Of a DNA stretch of 24,659 nt, positions 1 to 7,618 are shown piece after piece. Position 1 is the stretch's first letter. The number at the start of each line of letters is the position of its first letter. The notes below the pieces were generated by a model. That model saw only the letters and a list, made by a program, of their open reading frames with translations. It was not told where the DNA came from and did no database searches. Made by a program: the position numbers and the translations under genes. Source of the DNA: Bacteroidota bacterium (lineage in GTDB: Bacteria; Bacteroidota; Bacteroidia; Cytophagales; Cyclobacteriaceae); NCBI GenBank assembly GCA_023417785.1, contig JAEZEH010000032.1, positions 1 to 24,659 on the forward strand, read 5' to 3'.

Positions 1-1690
1 GTACCACATCCATACCGTTGCGCGACTGATCATTGTAGTAAATAAATGCACCATCCGGACTAACGACCGGATTGTAGGCGCCATACTTACTTGTGGTAAT
101 CTGATATCTTGTTCGCGACTGCAAATCGAGCGCGTGAATATTGTCTATTCCACCCGCGGGAGAATTGAAGATCATAAAATTCTGGTAGAGTACCGGATGA
201 CCAGTGTTCTCGTTCGACACAGGGAGTACATCTTCAGCCTCGCCGGAGCGTACATTGAGGACGGTGACAGCCTTTCCTTCGGGTGTTGTCTTTAACACCA
301 CGATTGAGCTACCGTCATCGCTCCACCTGGGCATGGAATAAAAGTAATTCTCCGGATTCGGAAAAACCTTCAGGATATTTCCCTCCGGATACGACATGAC
401 CACAACCGCATGATGGTAAGCGATATCAGATCGTACACTTACAATGTACTTCATGTCCGGAGACATCGCCGCGCTGCCGAACCGTGATTGTTTGTCGGAA
501 ACCCGGATCACCTTTCGCCGGTTCTTATCGTAAGCCTTGATCACGGAATAATTTCTCACCCTCCATCGCGGATCGTAACCGTATTCGTTCCACACAACGG
601 TTCCTTCCTGTGCGGAGAGCATCCCAGCTTCGTTCACATACCCGGGTGTAAAAATTCTTTTCTCCTGGCCGTTCCTGAGAACCACAAATTGTTCGATATC
701 GCCTATTCCTTCCTTTCGGACGATGACACTTCCATCCGGCTGCGGTTGAGGAAAAAGATAATCGGTATACGTATTCGACGATCTCGAATTGACTTTTTCG
801 AAAGGCGTAAGGTTCAGCGAGTCTATCTGCGCTTTCCATTCCCATGACAGTTCAGCTGCCATCTCTTTGTAGAGATTTGTGACGTGCAGCCCCGCCTTCT
901 TTTTAATGGCATTCGAGAAGGCAAACGGGAGGAACGGGACGCGCCACGAACGCGCCGTGATTTTTTCCCAGATGTCGGCATCTCCGGTACGCCTCCTCAG
1001 ATACGACACCATATGATATCCGAATACATAATGATTCGGAATATTGTGTTTATACGATCGCAGGTATTGTTTGTGATAATTGAACGTCCGCCCCTCGAGA
1101 AGGTTGGTTCGAAACAAAAGGCTGAAATTTGGAATGCGGCCTCTCCCACCTGGGGTGAACGCGGTTTCGGTTGCTACCGCATCACCTTCCCAGAACCAAT
1201 CCGGCGCTGCGGCATGCGCCATTCCCGAAAAGGTTGGATTGCCGAACAGATAAAAGAGCATCTTGTTGAATCCGCGGGTTGCGTGCTGATATTGCACAAT
1301 GTGGCGGTACTCGTGTGATGCGAGCAGATTCAACCAGTCGTTGGTTCCGCCGAAGTTATAATTTTGCGACGGCATTGTATAAAATTCCGAACGTCGCGGG
1401 AACATGGATACGAATCCATTGGAGATGGCGGATTGGTTTTGAAGAATCACCGAGATTTTCCGGGGCACCGTACCAAGCGAATTTGACTCCGCCTCACGAA
1501 TGTGCTCCAGTGTATTCGCCATACGTTGCGCCTGGGTTTCGAAACCCCGCGGGTATAAGACGTTGAAATGAGGAGTCTTTACCTTATACCAGCGAAGGTT
1601 GGTTGGGTTGTTTTCAAGAATCGTCTGGCCCAGCGTGAGCTGCGTAAATAAACAACATGCAATCAGCAGAAGCGTTTTCGTCCGGGTCAT
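1..1690 (-). CDS. Secreted metallopeptidase-like protein with beta-propeller (3' end outside window)
   Basis: The frame is open from an ATG at 1690 to the window edge, giving 563 codons with no stop, so the C-terminus is missing. Residues 1-21 (MTRTKTLLLIACCLFTQLTL and on) form a signal peptide. A gluzincin-type zinc site is visible: HEYRH at residues 126-130 fits HExxH, and WEGDAVATE at 167-175 offers the usual downstream glutamate ligand. From about residue 310 there are repeated segments of the type 'SPDMKYIVSVRSD', 'RWSDDGSSIVVL' and 'SPDGAFIYYNDQ', typical of PD40/TolB-like propeller blades. Bacteroidota proteins of this build are often about 1000 aa and may end in an outer-membrane barrel, but that part cannot be seen here. 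The substrate is unknown. A degenerate -7-like element (CAAAATA on the plus strand, 1739-1745) lies upstream. The three plus-strand open frames over this stretch are shadows. Confidence 0.88.
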   Translation of the reverse strand, partial: MTRTKTLLLIACCLFTQLTLGQTILENNPTNLRWYKVKTPHFNVLYPRGFETQAQRMANTLEHIREAESNSLGTVPRKISVILQNQSAISNGFVSMFPRRSEFYTMPSQNYNFGGTNDWLNLLASHEYRHIVQYQHATRGFNKMLFYLFGNPTFSGMAHAAAPDWFWEGDAVATETAFTPGGRGRIPNFSLLFRTNLLEGRTFNYHKQYLRSYKHNIPNHYVFGYHMVSYLRRRTGDADIWEKITARSWRVPFLPFAFSNAIKKKAGLHVTNLYKEMAAELSWEWKAQIDSLNLTPFEKVNSRSSNTYTDYLFPQPQPDGSVIVRKEGIGDIEQFVVLRNGQEKRIFTPGYVNEAGMLSAQEGTVVWNEYGYDPRWRVRNYSVIKAYDKNRRKVIRVSDKQSRFGSAAMSPDMKYIVSVRSDIAYHHAVVVMSYPEGNILKVFPNPENYFYSMPRWSDDGSSIVVLKTTPEGKAVTVLNVRSGEAEDVLPVSNENTGHPVLYQNFMIFNSPAGGIDNIHALDLQSRTRYQITTSKYGAYNPVVSPDGAFIYYNDQSRNGMDVV

Positions 1691-1802
1691 ACCAGAATGA
1701 AAGATGAAACTCCCATCTGTGAAAAGCAAGACCGTAGGCAAAATAGTATGGCCGTGTCACCACCGTTCCCCTAAGATTTCATCTTTGGCCTGCGACGTGT
1801 GA

Positions 1803-2636
1803 CTATTCAATTCGCAGGTCATCTGACTGGATGGCGCTTACCTGAAACAGGCCCAGTGCCCCGTTAGAAAGATTGGAGCGTGGGTTAGCCGGCGGGGTTC
1901 CAAATAAACCACCATCGTTGTTCAGAAGCTTCTGCAGATCGCGGTAGTACACGAACGCATCCCGCGAAAGACTATATACTTCCACTCCGGCCTTATCACC
2001 AGTTTCGTAGAACACCGGCAGCGGAATTCCGTCAATGTTCTCACCGATCAATTCATCGTCGGCGAAGTATATGTCGGTTTCGTTCATATATTTCAGTGAG
2101 TCGTTCCGGTAAGATTTGAAGAGGTAATAATCGCGGGTATCCTGCGGCTCTTTCACAAACAGCAGCAGTTCAAAGAACCTTCCGGGATGCTCGGGGTCAG
2201 CTTGCTCATTTGCGTTGATGCGGTATTCAAGCTTGTCAATTGTGACCAATCGCAATAACTGATCTGTTGCCTCATACGTTTGTCCGTCTGCCACAACTGT
2301 GAGCGTATACGTTCTTCCTGTTACCCCGGAAAACGGTATCTCTGGAAAATAGTAGCCTACCGAGTCCGTATGGCTGCCCTGATAGTGTGCAAATGAGTAC
2401 GTGTTTCCGGCGTTGTCTTCTATCATCACCGTCGCATCGGTCACGCGGGTTGTTTTTCCGGTGTTATAGAAACCTGTAGAACGGCTGATCTTCACATAGT
2501 TCTTTGAACTTACGTCGGTTACCTGACCTTCAATAACTATCCGCTGCTGCGTCTGTTCGAGATCAAGTGTTACGGTTTTTTCGCAGGAACTTAATGTGGT
2601 GATAATTAATATGGATATGATGAGTGAATTTTTCAT
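1803..2636 (-). CDS. DUF4249-family lipoprotein, partner of TonB-dependent receptor
   Basis: This 277-aa protein starts with a lipoprotein signal peptide ending in the lipobox LSSC (Cys18). The mature N-terminus then has the pattern typical of DUF4249 proteins (EKTVTLDLEQTQQRIVIEG). The middle is beta-rich, with VTDATVMIEDNAGNTY-like Ig/carboxypeptidase-type strands. DUF4249 genes are commonly found directly after TonB-dependent receptors in Bacteroidota, and here only 30 bases separate the two, so cotranscription is likely. By analogy with other receptor-associated lipoproteins it probably sits on the outer membrane and helps capture or cap the receptor's ligand; this is inference and the ligand is unknown. 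Acidic and basic residues right after the lipid-bearing cysteine would fit surface export, but this is not proof. The ATG lies 30 bases after the receptor's stop. Confidence 0.85.
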   Translation of the reverse strand: MKNSLIISILIITTLSSCEKTVTLDLEQTQQRIVIEGQVTDVSSKNYVKISRSTGFYNTGKTTRVTDATVMIEDNAGNTYSFAHYQGSHTDSVGYYFPEIPFSGVTGRTYTLTVVADGQTYEATDQLLRLVTIDKLEYRINANEQADPEHPGRFFELLLFVKEPQDTRDYYLFKSYRNDSLKYMNETDIYFADDELIGENIDGIPLPVFYETGDKAGVEVYSLSRDAFVYYRDLQKLLNNDGGLFGTPPANPRSNLSNGALGLFQVSAIQSDDLRIE

Positions 2637-2666
2637 ATGATGACTTGAGAATCCTGGGATCAGATT

Positions 2667-5021
2667 TTAAAACTTGAAATTATACGTTACGAATGGCATA
2701 ACCGGGAACAGGTAAATAAGCCGCGCTTCTTTTTCCGAGCCATCGCCGATGATATTGCCATCGTCGTCTTGTCGCGTTCTTGTATAAATGGTGAACGCAT
2801 TCTGGCGGTTATAGACATTGTATAAGGAGAAGACCCATTGTCCCTTAAACCTTCGGTTGGCATTCCGGCGCGGGTTAAGCGTCGCTGACAGATCCAGGTG
2901 GTGAAAGTGAGGTAAGCGATATCCATTCCGTTCGGAGACGATATCAGGCTGATAAGAGCCGAACTCGTATTTTCCAGAAGGAATTGTTATGGGTCGACCT
3001 GTGCTGTAAGTGAACGTACCGCCCAGCGACCACCGCCCATTTACATCGTAGGCTGCGGAGATGTTAGCTACGTTGCGCCGATCATAGCTCGCCGGGAACT
3101 GAATGCCGTTGTTAACACCATCTATCTCGCGAAGCGCCTTCGACCAGGTGTACGTTATCATTCCCGTGAGCCGCCCCTGAGTTTTGTTTACCATGAACTC
3201 TGCGCCGTATGACCAGGCGTCGCCCTGGCGAAATTCGGTTGACAGATCACGATTCAGCATGATCTCGGCGTTGTCAGCGAAGTCGGTTACGTCGGTCATT
3301 TTTTTGTAGTACGTCTCCACCGATACTTCAATTGAATTCTGTCGGAAGTTGCGGAAGTAACCAAGAGCAACCTGATCTGCAATTTGTGGTTTCAGATAGT
3401 AACCGCTGGGATTCCAGGTATTGAATGGCAAAGGTACCGTTCCTGCCGCCACCAGGTGAGTATTTTGTACCATCCGGTTATAGGACAACTTGATTGAATT
3501 CTCATCGGAAAGAGCATATCGCATCCCGAAGCGGGGTTCGACATTCACGTAGGTTTTGATCGTTTCCCATTGCTTGTAATGAAGCGTATCGATCCGGTTG
3601 ATATCGGCGTTGTCGCGCGGATCTTCATAGATAAACACCTCACCTTTGCCAACGTTCTGGAATATGGAAAGGCGGACCCCATAATCAAGCATGACTTTTC
3701 TGCTCAGCCGTTGTTGATTACTGATATAAAGAGCGTGATCCAGTGCGTACGTTTTCGGGAACACGGTTTCCTGAAAAATCGACGACACAGCATTTGGTTC
3801 AATTCGCGCCGGTGAGAACCTGCGTCCCGTGAGGTGATATCCGAATGTCAGTTCATTAGACGTGTTGAGAAACCACGACAAATCGTTTTTTAGGCTAACC
3901 TCCTGCAGGTTTGACGTCCAACGGAATCCCTGAATCGGATCCTTGAGCTCCAGTGAGTAGTCGAACACGCTACCGATCAGGGTGGTGTTTGAAAAAAGTC
4001 TTTCGTTGAACAAGTGGTTCCACCGTAGTGTTACTGTGGAATTTCCCCAGCCGAATCCCGCGTCTCCCCCATCGAAGGAAATCTTATCCCTACCACTGTA
4101 CGCGGATAGAAAAAATCGATTCTTATTTGTGGCGCGCCAATTAATTTTCGCATTCAGGTCGTAGAAATTTACACCATTGTCCGTATCTGCCGCTTTGAGG
4201 TACAATCCCAGGTTGGAAGTTCGTCCGGAAAGAATGAAAGAGCTTTTGTCTTTGGAGATTGGTCCCTCAACCAGTAGGCGACTTGCCAGCGTACCTATGC
4301 CCCCGGCCGCACTAAAGCGCTTATTATTCCCATCGCGGGTCCTTACTTCAAGGATGGAAGACAATCTTCCGCCAAAACGCGCCGGTATGCCGCCTTTGTA
4401 AAGCTCAGATTCTTTAATTACATCGGCATTGAAAACCGAGACCATCCCGCCAAGGTGTGAAGGATCATAGATCGGGGCCTCGTCAATTAGTATCAAGTTT
4501 TGATCGGCGCTTCCTCCTCGGACAAAAAAACTGGAGGTACCTTCTCCCGCTGTGACCACACCGGGAAGCATCTGGATATTTTTGATAATATCAACCTCGC
4601 CAAAAAGGGCAGGCAACTTTCTCACCTGATCGAGGTTAAGTGAGTTTCGGCTCATTTGAATTCCGGCGACGTTTGCATCAATCGGTTTATCAGTAACTAC
4701 GATTTCCTGCATTTGGGTCGCTTCTTCCTCAAGTTCAATATTAGTTGTTACATCTTTCGCCAGGTCGACCGAAATTTCCTGTGTTTGGTATCCAAGATAA
4801 CTAATCTGCACGCGGTATTGTCCGGGTGGGACGGTTATTGAATAGAAGCCATACGCGTTGGTTGTTGTGCCGGCTTTCAGGTCGGGAAAGTAAACCGACA
4901 CCCCAATCAGTTCTTCACCATTGATTCTGTCTTTGATGTAACCGTTGAGAGTGGCTTTGCTTTGAGCCGCTGCGTATTGTGCACAACTGGCAAGAGAGAA
5001 AAGAAACAAAAATCGGATCAT
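2667..5021 (-). CDS. TonB-dependent outer-membrane receptor with N-terminal carboxypeptidase-like domain
   Basis: This 784-aa receptor has a cleavable signal peptide (residues 1-20, ending AAAQ). A carboxypeptidase-regulatory-like domain follows at about 22-95 (GYIKDRINGEELIGVSVYFP, then TTTNAYGFYSITVPPGQY). A plug domain at about 115-230 carries the conserved stretches PGVVTAGEGTSSFFVRGGS and NLILIDEAPIYDPSHLGG. A long C-terminal beta-barrel ends in an aromatic residue (YNFKF). It should import a ligand across the outer membrane using TonB/ExbBD energy. The substrate cannot be read from sequence: there is no SusD partner, which argues against a classical polysaccharide utilisation locus, and the downstream DUF4249 gene is the expected partner of this receptor subtype. 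At 784 aa it is shorter than SusC-type receptors (about 1000 aa). No clear TAnnTTTG element was found before its ATG at 5021. Confidence 0.93.
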   Translation of the reverse strand: MIRFLFLFSLASCAQYAAAQSKATLNGYIKDRINGEELIGVSVYFPDLKAGTTTNAYGFYSITVPPGQYRVQISYLGYQTQEISVDLAKDVTTNIELEEEATQMQEIVVTDKPIDANVAGIQMSRNSLNLDQVRKLPALFGEVDIIKNIQMLPGVVTAGEGTSSFFVRGGSADQNLILIDEAPIYDPSHLGGMVSVFNADVIKESELYKGGIPARFGGRLSSILEVRTRDGNNKRFSAAGGIGTLASRLLVEGPISKDKSSFILSGRTSNLGLYLKAADTDNGVNFYDLNAKINWRATNKNRFFLSAYSGRDKISFDGGDAGFGWGNSTVTLRWNHLFNERLFSNTTLIGSVFDYSLELKDPIQGFRWTSNLQEVSLKNDLSWFLNTSNELTFGYHLTGRRFSPARIEPNAVSSIFQETVFPKTYALDHALYISNQQRLSRKVMLDYGVRLSIFQNVGKGEVFIYEDPRDNADINRIDTLHYKQWETIKTYVNVEPRFGMRYALSDENSIKLSYNRMVQNTHLVAAGTVPLPFNTWNPSGYYLKPQIADQVALGYFRNFRQNSIEVSVETYYKKMTDVTDFADNAEIMLNRDLSTEFRQGDAWSYGAEFMVNKTQGRLTGMITYTWSKALREIDGVNNGIQFPASYDRRNVANISAAYDVNGRWSLGGTFTYSTGRPITIPSGKYEFGSYQPDIVSERNGYRLPHFHHLDLSATLNPRRNANRRFKGQWVFSLYNVYNRQNAFTIYTRTRQDDDGNIIGDGSEKEARLIYLFPVMPFVTYNFKF

Positions 5022-5124
5022 TTGTGTTAGGTTATACGGATCGAGACAAGTACACGAGGAGTTACCCCTATCTGGTGCGCTTGTTTTGTTGACTTTTTTC
5101 CAGACGAGAATCAGGGTAAATGGT

Positions 5125-5132
5125 TACCTTTG
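5125..5132 (+). promoter_or_regulatory. Candidate -7 promoter element for the 43-aa membrane protein
   Basis: TACCTTTG is an exact match to the Bacteroidota -7 consensus TAnnTTTG. The start codon at 5166 lies 33 bases downstream, which leaves a leader of about 27 bases. No convincing TTTG -33 element lies at 19-21 bases upstream, so the call rests on the -7 box and its position. Confidence 0.4.
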
Positions 5133-5165
5133 CGGGCGGAATACTTTCGTCATTTCAGCGAAAAG

Positions 5166-5297
5166 ATGGTTATGTTAAAAAAACTGAAGGAATTGTATAA
5201 GGAATACAAGCCTTATGTGAGAGTGGACCTCATAATGTATGCCGCCCTTATTCTGATGATTTTTCTGTACTTCATCATTTCGGTGATGCTGGAGTAG
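5166..5297 (+). CDS. Small single-span membrane protein, 43 aa
   Basis: ATG at 5166 and TAG at 5295-5297 enclose 43 codons. The product has a basic amphipathic N-terminus (MVMLKKLKELYKEYKPYVR) followed by one hydrophobic helix at about residues 22-42 (LIMYAALILMIFLYFIISVM). This charge-then-helix layout fits a small inner-membrane protein with its N-terminus in the cytoplasm. A -7 promoter element lies just upstream, and the gene is divergent from the receptor gene. An alternative start at the second methionine (5172) would remove two residues. I do not recognise the family and assign no function. It lies next to other small envelope genes, including the YtxH-family gene and the coiled-coil lipoprotein. 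Codon use and the open frame look natural, but the small size keeps confidence moderate. Confidence 0.6.
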   Translation: MVMLKKLKELYKEYKPYVRVDLIMYAALILMIFLYFIISVMLE

Positions 5298-5313
5298 TTA
5301 GCATAAACGCTTG

Positions 5314-5391
5314 TCAGCGAATAAACTGTGCTCCCAGCATCAGCAGCACCATCGATACGGCAATCAAAAAACTAATTATTCTCCTTTTCAT
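5314..5391 (-). CDS. Possible 25-aa membrane peptide
   Basis: This short frame encodes a basic start (MKRR) followed by one hydrophobic stretch (IISFLIAVSMVLLMLGAQF) and a final arginine. That is the expected form of a tiny membrane peptide, though a chance frame of this length is common. It is convergent with the 43-aa gene, whose stop is 16 bases away. It also lies downstream of the terminator of the lipoprotein gene, so it would need its own promoter in about 40 bases; none is clear. Treat as a candidate only. Confidence 0.3.
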   Translation of the reverse strand: MKRRIISFLIAVSMVLLMLGAQFIR

Positions 5392-5424
5392 AACCAACAA
5401 TTATCAGACTTTACAGAATCCTGG

Positions 5425-5462
5425 CAAAAAAAATGCCGTCACCAATTCGGAGTGTGACGGCA
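5425..5462 (-). terminator. Rho-independent terminator of the coiled-coil lipoprotein gene
   Basis: TGCCGTCAC at 5434-5442 pairs perfectly with GTGACGGCA at 5454-5462 across an 11-base loop. On the minus strand the stem is followed by a run of eight or more T (plus-strand A-run ending at 5433). It lies 31 bases after the stop of the gene at 5494. Confidence 0.85.
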
Positions 5463-5493
5463 GTCCTGGGTGCAAAAAGAACAGTTGATACGG

Positions 5494-5901
5494 CTAATCG
5501 GAAATCCGGTCTACCAGCTCATTTACCTCTCTCTTCACATCCTGGAAAGTATTTCGCGCACCTTCCCTGACCTCCTCCCAGTTATCCTGAGTGGAGGTCT
5601 CAACTCTTTCCAATTCAACGTCAACTCTTTCTCTGCGTTGCAATAATTCTTCATTTCGGCTGGAGAGCTCCTCACGTGTCTCCTCGCCTGCATTTTCCAT
5701 CTTGTCGCCGATGCGTCGGAGTTCGTCACTGATATCTTCACGCAACTGCCTCAAATCCTCGGCTATTTCCGAGCGCTCATCGTCAAAGCGATCGTTTACC
5801 TCGGCTGTATCATTCCTCGAATTATCTGTAGCACAATTGGTTAACGTTAACAATGCATAGGTAAGCATGATGCTTACAGCAATCCTTACTATCGTTTTCA
5901 T
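5494..5901 (-). CDS. Coiled-coil lipoprotein, 135 aa
   Basis: The signal peptide ends in a lipobox (LTNC, Cys23), so the protein should be lipid-anchored in the envelope. The rest is very rich in Glu, Arg and Asp with heptad-like spacing (EDLRQLREDISDELRRIGDK, then EELLQRRERVDVELERVE), predicting one long charged helix or coiled coil. I do not recognise a named family; it resembles small helical envelope proteins found near YtxH genes in Bacteroidota. It follows the YtxH-family gene with a 55-base gap in the same direction and ends at a strong terminator, so the two are probably one transcript. A structural or stress-related envelope role is inference. The alternative frames on both strands over this repeat-like charged sequence are shadows. 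Confidence 0.75.
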   Translation of the reverse strand: MKTIVRIAVSIMLTYALLTLTNCATDNSRNDTAEVNDRFDDERSEIAEDLRQLREDISDELRRIGDKMENAGEETREELSSRNEELLQRRERVDVELERVETSTQDNWEEVREGARNTFQDVKREVNELVDRISD

Positions 5902-5956
5902 AGAATTGTGTTAATGTACGAGGTGTCGATAAAATTTGTTGCCTGAGTGTTACCAC

Positions 5957-6223
5957 TCAGCCATTGGTTTCATCGGCAAGACGGTCCAAAATTTCGTCGG
6001 TGTCTTGCTGGGCTAACCCCGGATCACCTTTTATCCTTCCGTGCCGTATTCCGTCTACATATTGACGAACTGCGTCAATAGCCTGGTGCGAATACTTTCT
6101 GGACCGTCGGATGATTGTGTTCCGAATTTGTAACCCGGATGTAGGCGCAATAAGCATTCCCGCAGCCATTCCCAGAGCGGCCCCTAGCAGCAGCCCTCCG
6201 ACAAATTTTCCTGTTCCCTTCAT
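5957..6223 (-). CDS. YtxH domain-containing small membrane-associated protein
   Basis: This 88-aa protein begins with the signature of the YtxH family: a Gly/Ala-rich hydrophobic segment at residues 7-27 (KFVGGLLLGAALGMAAGMLI) followed by APTSG. A basic, helix-forming tail follows (RNTIIRRSRKYSHQAIDAVR), with an acidic end. YtxH proteins are small membrane proteins, several of them linked to general stress; the molecular role is not established. It is the first gene of a likely two-gene unit with the coiled-coil lipoprotein and is divergent from the beta-barrel gene that starts at 6508. The 284 bases between these divergent genes must hold both promoters. Confidence 0.8.
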   Translation of the reverse strand: MKGTGKFVGGLLLGAALGMAAGMLIAPTSGLQIRNTIIRRSRKYSHQAIDAVRQYVDGIRHGRIKGDPGLAQQDTDEILDRLADETNG

Positions 6224-6451
6224 TATATTATATCAGATAAGTTTTATAAACGACTCCAAATCTTGATGCCATAAAGAATGATAAACTGATGCCCTCCGGT
6301 GGCAATCGGTAAGCGACAGGCTTTGGCAAGTCAGGAAAGCATAAGGATTCTACAGGTTGTTGAACATTCTTCACAAAAACAACCTGCTTTAAGACCGACA
6401 AGGAACCACGGATTCATTGCGATAGTACGTTTTAACGCATAGTGATATGGT

Positions 6452-6467
6452 TGGCACGTCGGTTTCT
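6452..6467 (+). promoter_or_regulatory. Candidate sigma-54 (-24/-12) promoter of the beta-barrel gene
   Basis: TGGCACGTCGGTTTCT matches the sigma-54 consensus TGGCACGN4TTGCW at 11 of 12 defined positions; the one mismatch is T for G in the -12 GC. The GG pair is at 6453-6454 and the -12 C at 6466. The predicted start of transcription is near 6478, about 30 bases before the ATG at 6508. Such a promoter would need an NtrC-type activator, and one is encoded at 12273-13616. The -12 mismatch lowers certainty. Confidence 0.5.
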
Positions 6468-6507
6468 AATAACGTTAAAAGTTATGTTAAACCAAATATT
6501 AATTTAT

Positions 6508-7290
6508 ATGAAATTCAGAAAAAGAGAATTAAGAAATCAGATGATGCTCGCTTACACGGTGGTGCTGGGGATTTTACTATTCTCCTTCAATACGCAAGCT
6601 CAGGAAGTTAATCAGGATTCAGTCACCTATCAGTCGCAAACAACTACAACTACAACGCAATCGGTAGACGTTGACGCGGACTATGATAACGATGATGACT
6701 ACCGCAATGAGCGTCGCAGCGATGCAGCTGCTCCAAGAGCCGGTATCAAGGGTGGTTTAAACTGGAGTAATCTTATCAATGACGATGTGAATACACGCCA
6801 TGACCGGTTTGGTTTTCACGCCGGTGTTTATGGCCAGTTGTTCGCAAGTCGTGCGTTTACAGTTCAGCCCGAGGTAAACTTCTCTACAAAGGGAAACAAG
6901 ATCGAAACGAATTCCGGAGTGATTCAACAGGAATATAAATTCAACCTGAGTTACATCGACATACCCGTGCTTGCCGTGTTCAAGCTAGGACGCGTGGCCG
7001 AGATCCACATTGGTCCGTATTGGTCGTACCTCGTGGGAGCGAATATTGACCGCGACGGCGATATCACCGACTCCTTTGACCGTGTAGACCGGGATAATTT
7101 TGAGAAATGGGATTACGGTTTCGCTGGTGGTATTGGATTCAACCTTGGTCACGGGGCGCAGTTAGGTGCTCGTTATAACTACGGTATGAAAGATATTGCG
7201 CGCAGCAACGCCGCCCAGGCAATGCTGGGAGACGCAAAAAATTCAGTGGGTCAGATCTATCTGGCGTTTAACCTTGCTGCAGCTGATTAA
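6508..7290 (+). CDS. Outer-membrane beta-barrel protein (porin family, OMP_b-brl_2 type)
   Basis: From the ATG at 6508 the product is 260 aa. It has a signal peptide (about residues 1-32, ending NTQAQ), then a Thr-rich and strongly acidic linker at about 44-70 (DVDADYDNDDDYRNERR), then a beta-barrel domain. The barrel domain opens with AGIKGGLNWSNL and contains strands such as FGFHAGVYGQLF, VQPEVNFSTKG and GYWSYLVG-like GPYWSYLVG; this is the usual pattern of the small Bacteroidota 'porin family protein'. The frame remains open back to a GTG at 6442, but that start would lie upstream of the sigma-54-like promoter and precede the signal peptide, so 6508 is preferred (6484 is possible). Its channel or adhesion role is unknown. 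A perfect terminator follows at 7331. Confidence 0.85.
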   Translation: MKFRKRELRNQMMLAYTVVLGILLFSFNTQAQEVNQDSVTYQSQTTTTTTQSVDVDADYDNDDDYRNERRSDAAAPRAGIKGGLNWSNLINDDVNTRHDRFGFHAGVYGQLFASRAFTVQPEVNFSTKGNKIETNSGVIQQEYKFNLSYIDIPVLAVFKLGRVAEIHIGPYWSYLVGANIDRDGDITDSFDRVDRDNFEKWDYGFAGGIGFNLGHGAQLGARYNYGMKDIARSNAAQAMLGDAKNSVGQIYLAFNLAAAD

Positions 7291-7330
7291 TGCGAAGGTG
7301 TCAGATAACGTATTTTAATATCAATGAAAT

Positions 7331-7364
7331 AAGAAAGCCGCCCGTGGGCGGCTTTCTTATTTTT
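7331..7364 (+). terminator. Strong terminator after the beta-barrel gene, probably bidirectional
   Basis: AAGAAAGCCGCCC at 7331-7343 and GGGCGGCTTTCTT at 7346-7358 form a perfect 13-bp stem, followed by a T-rich run to 7364. The A-rich left arm would also provide T residues for transcripts on the minus strand, such as that of the 50-aa gene. Confidence 0.9.
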
Positions 7365-7423
7365 CAAAAACTGTAATTACTCACAACGAGGGTTTACAAC
7401 GTCTGGGTCATGTCACCGACCCA

Positions 7424-7576
7424 CTAATTTTTCAGTCCGCGAAAGCGGGGCTTTTTTGTCTTTTCTGTTTCGTCAGATTCCAGCGACGGAAAAATTAAAC
7501 GCGCCAGAAGGTAACCGACCACAACAAAGGCACCGTATGCCAGAAGAAATCCAAAAATCATAGGCATAAATTCCAT
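7424..7576 (-). CDS. Small single-span membrane protein, 50 aa
   Basis: ATG (plus-strand CAT at 7574-7576) and TAG (CTA at 7424-7426) enclose 50 codons. The product has a short N-terminus, one hydrophobic helix at about residues 5-30 (MIFGFLLAYGAFVVVGYLLA), and a charged, basic cytoplasmic tail (SLESDETEKTKKPRFRGLKN). The positive-inside pattern predicts the tail on the cytoplasmic side. It is flanked by terminators, stands alone on the minus strand and has a hairpin in its leader. I do not recognise the family. Its sharp split between hydrophobic and charged parts makes a chance frame unlikely. Confidence 0.6.
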   Translation of the reverse strand: MEFMPMIFGFLLAYGAFVVVGYLLARLIFPSLESDETEKTKKPRFRGLKN

Positions 7577-7585
7577 TGGTTTGGT

Positions 7586-7618
7586 AACGGGCAACACCAA
7601 GAAAATGTAATGCCCGTT
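7586..7618 (-). repeat. Inverted repeat (leader hairpin) before the 50-aa membrane protein
   Basis: AACGGGCA at 7586-7593 pairs with TGCCCGTT at 7611-7618 across a 17-base loop. The near arm lies 10 bases before the start codon at 7576 of the minus-strand small gene. It lacks a T-run, so it is more likely a leader structure or protein-binding site than a terminator. Eight base pairs can arise by chance. Confidence 0.4.

Noticed and set aside
488..1566. Three plus-strand open frames (488-847, 884-1318, 1279-1566) in the first 1.6 kb
   Set aside because: They lie opposite a continuous minus-strand frame with a signal peptide, a zinc-site motif and propeller repeats. The plus-strand translations have no domain pattern.
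6300..6314. A second sigma-54-like site (TGGCAATCGGTAAGC)
   Set aside because: GG and GC have the right spacing, but four of the other consensus positions differ and it is too far (about 190 bases) from the ATG at 6508.
6442..6507. GTG at 6442 as the start of the beta-barrel gene
   Set aside because: It lies before the sigma-54-like promoter (6452-6467), and the extra residues precede a normal signal peptide that begins at 6508.
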